DNA of 8,419 bases from JBAXBF01 sp034429745. Lineage in GTDB: Bacteria > Chloroflexota > Anaerolineae > Anaerolineales > DRKV01. The stretch lies in assembly GCA_034429745.1 (NCBI GenBank), contig DAOUFY010000057.1:1-8419 (forward strand). The letters are read 5' to 3'. Shown one piece after another: positions 6,657 to 8,419 of the stretch (within the stretch, counting starts at the first letter, position 1; every line of letters starts with the position of its first letter). The translations under genes and the position numbers were made by a program. The notes below the pieces were generated by a model that was not told the DNA's origin, made no database searches, and saw nothing but the letters and a program-made list of their open reading frames with translations.

Positions 6657-7589
6657 ATGAAAGCCATTATATTCGATGGTAATTTAAAGGTTGTTGACGA
6701 TTATCCAATCCCTACACCTCCTGCGGGGGAAGTTCTCATCCATACTCTTTTATCAGCCATTTGTAATACAGATTTAGAAATCATTAAGGGTTATGCCAAT
6801 TTTCATGGCATATTAGGTCATGAATTTGTCGGAGAATTAGCTGATGGTAGCCGTGTTGTTGGTGAAATAAATACTTATGATGGCACCTGTTCTGCTTGCT
6901 TACGCGGTGATTTTACTCATTGCGAAAATAGAACTACCCTTGGAATACACAACAGAAATGGTACGATGGCTGAATATTTCTGCCTTCCTGAAAAAAACCT
7001 TCATCCAATTCCAGATTCACTACCAAATGAAGAAGCCATATTTACAGAACCTCTAGCAGCAGCTATTGAGATCGCAGAGCAGGTTCATATAAAACCAACC
7101 AATCATGTTGCTGTGGTGGGCGACGGAAAATTGGGATTACTTTGTGCTCAAGTATTAAGGCTTTTTGGCTGTTCCGTAACAGCCATTGGGCGCCACCCTT
7201 CAAAGCTAGCCTTACTTAAGCATCAAGGGATTGAAACATATACGGATAAAGATGATTTGAAAAGAATATACGATGTCGTCGTGGAAGCAACGGGCAACCC
7301 AAATGGTTTTGCATTGGCACAAAAATTAGTTCATTCGCGCGGCAAATTAATTCTAAAGTCAACTTTTCATAATCAGCAAACTATTAATTTATCGCCTTTA
7401 GTTGTTGATGAACTTCACGTGATAGGTTCCCGCTGCGGTCCATTCCCTCCGGCAATTCGTATGTTAGATCAAAAACTCATTGATGTAAAATCAATGATAA
7501 GTGCTGTTTTACCCCTTTCAGAGGGGGAAAAAGCGTTTAATCTAGCTGCTACCAAGGGAATGTTGAAAGTTTTGTTATCAACAAAATAG
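6657..7589 (+). CDS. Zinc-type medium-chain alcohol dehydrogenase (MDR superfamily)
   Basis: This is a 310-residue cytoplasmic oxidoreductase, a little shorter than the usual 340-350. Catalytic-zinc residues are Cys36 (ICNTD), His55 and Glu56 (GHEFVG), with Glu131 (FTEPLAAA) as a likely further ligand. A structural-zinc loop at 75-89 carries Cys78, Cys81 and Cys89, but the first expected Cys is Asp75. The Rossmann domain begins at VAVVGDGKLG (151-160). The second strand ends in IGRHPSK (177-183) with no acidic residue, and Arg179 suggests NADP(H) preference, which is inference. TTLGIHNRNGTMAEYF and LHPIPDSLP place it in the threonine/sorbitol-dehydrogenase-like branch. The substrate cannot be read from sequence. 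It is probably co-transcribed with the glycosyltransferase, which might point to a sugar or polyol substrate, but that is weak. Its stop lies 20 bases from the stop of the convergent gene. Confidence 0.92.
   Translation: MKAIIFDGNLKVVDDYPIPTPPAGEVLIHTLLSAICNTDLEIIKGYANFHGILGHEFVGELADGSRVVGEINTYDGTCSACLRGDFTHCENRTTLGIHNRNGTMAEYFCLPEKNLHPIPDSLPNEEAIFTEPLAAAIEIAEQVHIKPTNHVAVVGDGKLGLLCAQVLRLFGCSVTAIGRHPSKLALLKHQGIETYTDKDDLKRIYDVVVEATGNPNGFALAQKLVHSRGKLILKSTFHNQQTINLSPLVVDELHVIGSRCGPFPPAIRMLDQKLIDVKSMISAVLPLSEGEKAFNLAATKGMLKVLLSTK
7570..7586. repeat. Short AT-rich inverted repeat at the end of the dehydrogenase gene
   Basis: TTTTGTT and AACAAAA flank a 3-base loop ATC and end one base before the TAG stop. 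The stem has only one G-C pair and is not followed by a proper T run on either strand. It could weakly mark the 3' end between the convergent genes, and it is the only hairpin seen there. Confidence 0.3.
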
Positions 7590-7609
7590 TAACTTCATTC
7601 TTCGCTACA

Positions 7610-8419
7610 TTATTCAGAGCTTCTACGGTTTGCTCTTTTTTGAGCCGGCTTGCTTTCAATCACTTCACCTTCTAAAACGGTCTCAATCTCTTCTTCGTCC
7701 TGGAGGGCTATTTTTGTTTCTCTTAAAACTTCTTTAAACATCTTTAAGAAAGATTTTAAATCTTTCTGTCCATACTCAATGACAGAATTAACAACATATT
7801 CACGGCGTTTCTTTTCCGGAGCTAAAAGCAATTCCGGTGAAGCGGTAACCATTCGCTCATCAATCATTCTAGCAAATATCTTCTGACTTATTTCCAAATT
7901 TTTCCCTTTATAAGGATCGCTTTTCCAAATCTCATAATTTTGCAATACTTCTAACTCGGGTTTAAGACTATATACCTTATGCCAAACAAGGCTTTGTAAA
8001 AGCAGTACATCTTCTATCGCCTTTTTTATATCATCCTGATGAGAAAAGAACTCATCGTTTATGATCCATTGCAATTTGATTTTATTGTCTTTGCCAAATT
8101 GCGCTATTTTTTCATAAAATATTCTTTGGTTTTCTTCATTGATTTCTTCATTAAACCAGTGATTTAGTGATTCCAAACTTTCTTTTAGATTGATAGTCCC
8201 CAAACGTTCAATAGTATGCTCATCAAGCAGCCATTTCTTAAAAGGATCAAAATCATCTGATTTTCTAATTAGGTGCACTTTTTCTAATACTTGTTGAGAT
8301 GATTGAGATATCGTGCTTGTTACTTTTGTAGCTTCATTAATAGCTTTCTTTGTAACATTATCCAACCGGCTCAATGATTTTTTTGCAGTATCATCAACAA
8401 GTCCTAATGTCTTTTTCGC
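7610..8419 (-). CDS. Uncharacterised helical protein, 5' end outside the window
   Basis: The 269 visible residues are not of a family I recognise. The frame has no stop up to the right edge. A TTG at 8374 could be read as a start, but it lacks a Shine-Dalgarno sequence, and the in-frame residues upstream (AKKTLGLVDDTAKKS) continue the same helical pattern, so the true start is probably beyond base 8419. Visible residues 7-50 look like a long amphipathic helix with 11-residue periodicity. The central part (about 55-235) is charged and helical with scattered Trp (KKWLLDE, NHWFNEE, LVWHKVY). The C-terminus is an acidic stretch (DEEEIETVLEGE) followed by a basic tail (AQKRANRRSS). There is no signal peptide or membrane helix in the visible part, so it is likely cytoplasmic. 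It converges on the dehydrogenase gene with 20 bases between stops. Confidence 0.75.
   Translation of the reverse strand, partial: AKKTLGLVDDTAKKSLSRLDNVTKKAINEATKVTSTISQSSQQVLEKVHLIRKSDDFDPFKKWLLDEHTIERLGTINLKESLESLNHWFNEEINEENQRIFYEKIAQFGKDNKIKLQWIINDEFFSHQDDIKKAIEDVLLLQSLVWHKVYSLKPELEVLQNYEIWKSDPYKGKNLEISQKIFARMIDERMVTASPELLLAPEKKRREYVVNSVIEYGQKDLKSFLKMFKEVLRETKIALQDEEEIETVLEGEVIESKPAQKRANRRSSE
7747..7767. repeat. 21-base palindrome inside the uncharacterised gene
   Basis: Ten-base arms (AGAAAGATTT and AAATCTTTCT) meet around one central T. It codes for part of QKDLKSFLK in the minus-strand gene. The symmetry is certain. It may come from repeated Lys/Phe/Leu codons in AT-rich DNA, and no function is implied. 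Confidence 0.4.

Noticed and set aside
7590..7609. Bidirectional terminator between the convergent genes
   Set aside because: The 20-base gap has no GC-rich hairpin or T run; only a weak AT hairpin overlaps the dehydrogenase end.
7631..7644. GCTC-T6-GAGC hairpin near the end of the uncharacterised gene
   Set aside because: A four-base stem inside the coding region with no T run after it; likely chance.
7610..8374. Complete 254-residue protein starting at TTG 8374
   Set aside because: The frame is open to the window edge with a continuing helical repeat, so the gene is more likely cut by the window.

Overview
The window is AT-rich and gene-dense. It holds seven protein-coding genes, with no rRNA, tRNA, CRISPR array or transposase, and no gene-free stretch longer than about 130 bases. 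The best guess for the host is a low-GC Chloroflexota bacterium of the Anaerolineae type. This is an inference from three things: a serine hydroxymethyltransferase fused to a glycine-cleavage T-protein, an MmpS-like anchored protein outside an obvious actinobacterial setting, and a large GT-C membrane glycosyltransferase whose C-terminal part resembles proteins I associate with that group. I could not run a search to confirm it.

Left part (1-3933), all on the minus strand. Read in transcription order, a small two-TM protein (3933-3727) overlaps by ATGA a two-TM YdcF/ElyC-type DUF218 protein (3730-2927). After a 92-base gap with its own likely promoter comes an MmpS-like single-TM protein (2833-2426). 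After a further 127-base gap comes the fused SHMT/T-protein (2298 to beyond base 1). The fusion is cut by the left window edge at visible residue 766, inside its T-protein domain. Its two recognised activities both use 5,10-methylene-tetrahydrofolate, one making it from glycine and the other spending it to turn glycine into serine.

Middle and right part (3990-7589), plus strand. An 879-residue GT-C glycosyltransferase-like membrane protein starts directly behind an extended -10 box, so its mRNA is probably leaderless. It is followed 27 bases later by a 310-residue zinc-type medium-chain dehydrogenase with a good ribosome binding site. The two are probably one transcription unit. The glycosyltransferase and the divergent DUF218 protein both fit cell-envelope work involving lipid-linked sugars, but nothing in the window proves a shared pathway.

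Right edge (8419-7610), minus strand. An unrecognised, charged, mostly helical protein converges on the dehydrogenase gene with 20 bases between the stops. Its reading frame stays open to the right edge, so its start lies outside the window.

The most unusual items are the fusion protein, with an apparent extra decayed T-fold domain as linker and a roughly 26-residue insert in its SHMT active-site region, and the leaderless start of the glycosyltransferase gene. I do not see a defence system, mobile element or other clearly new multi-gene system.
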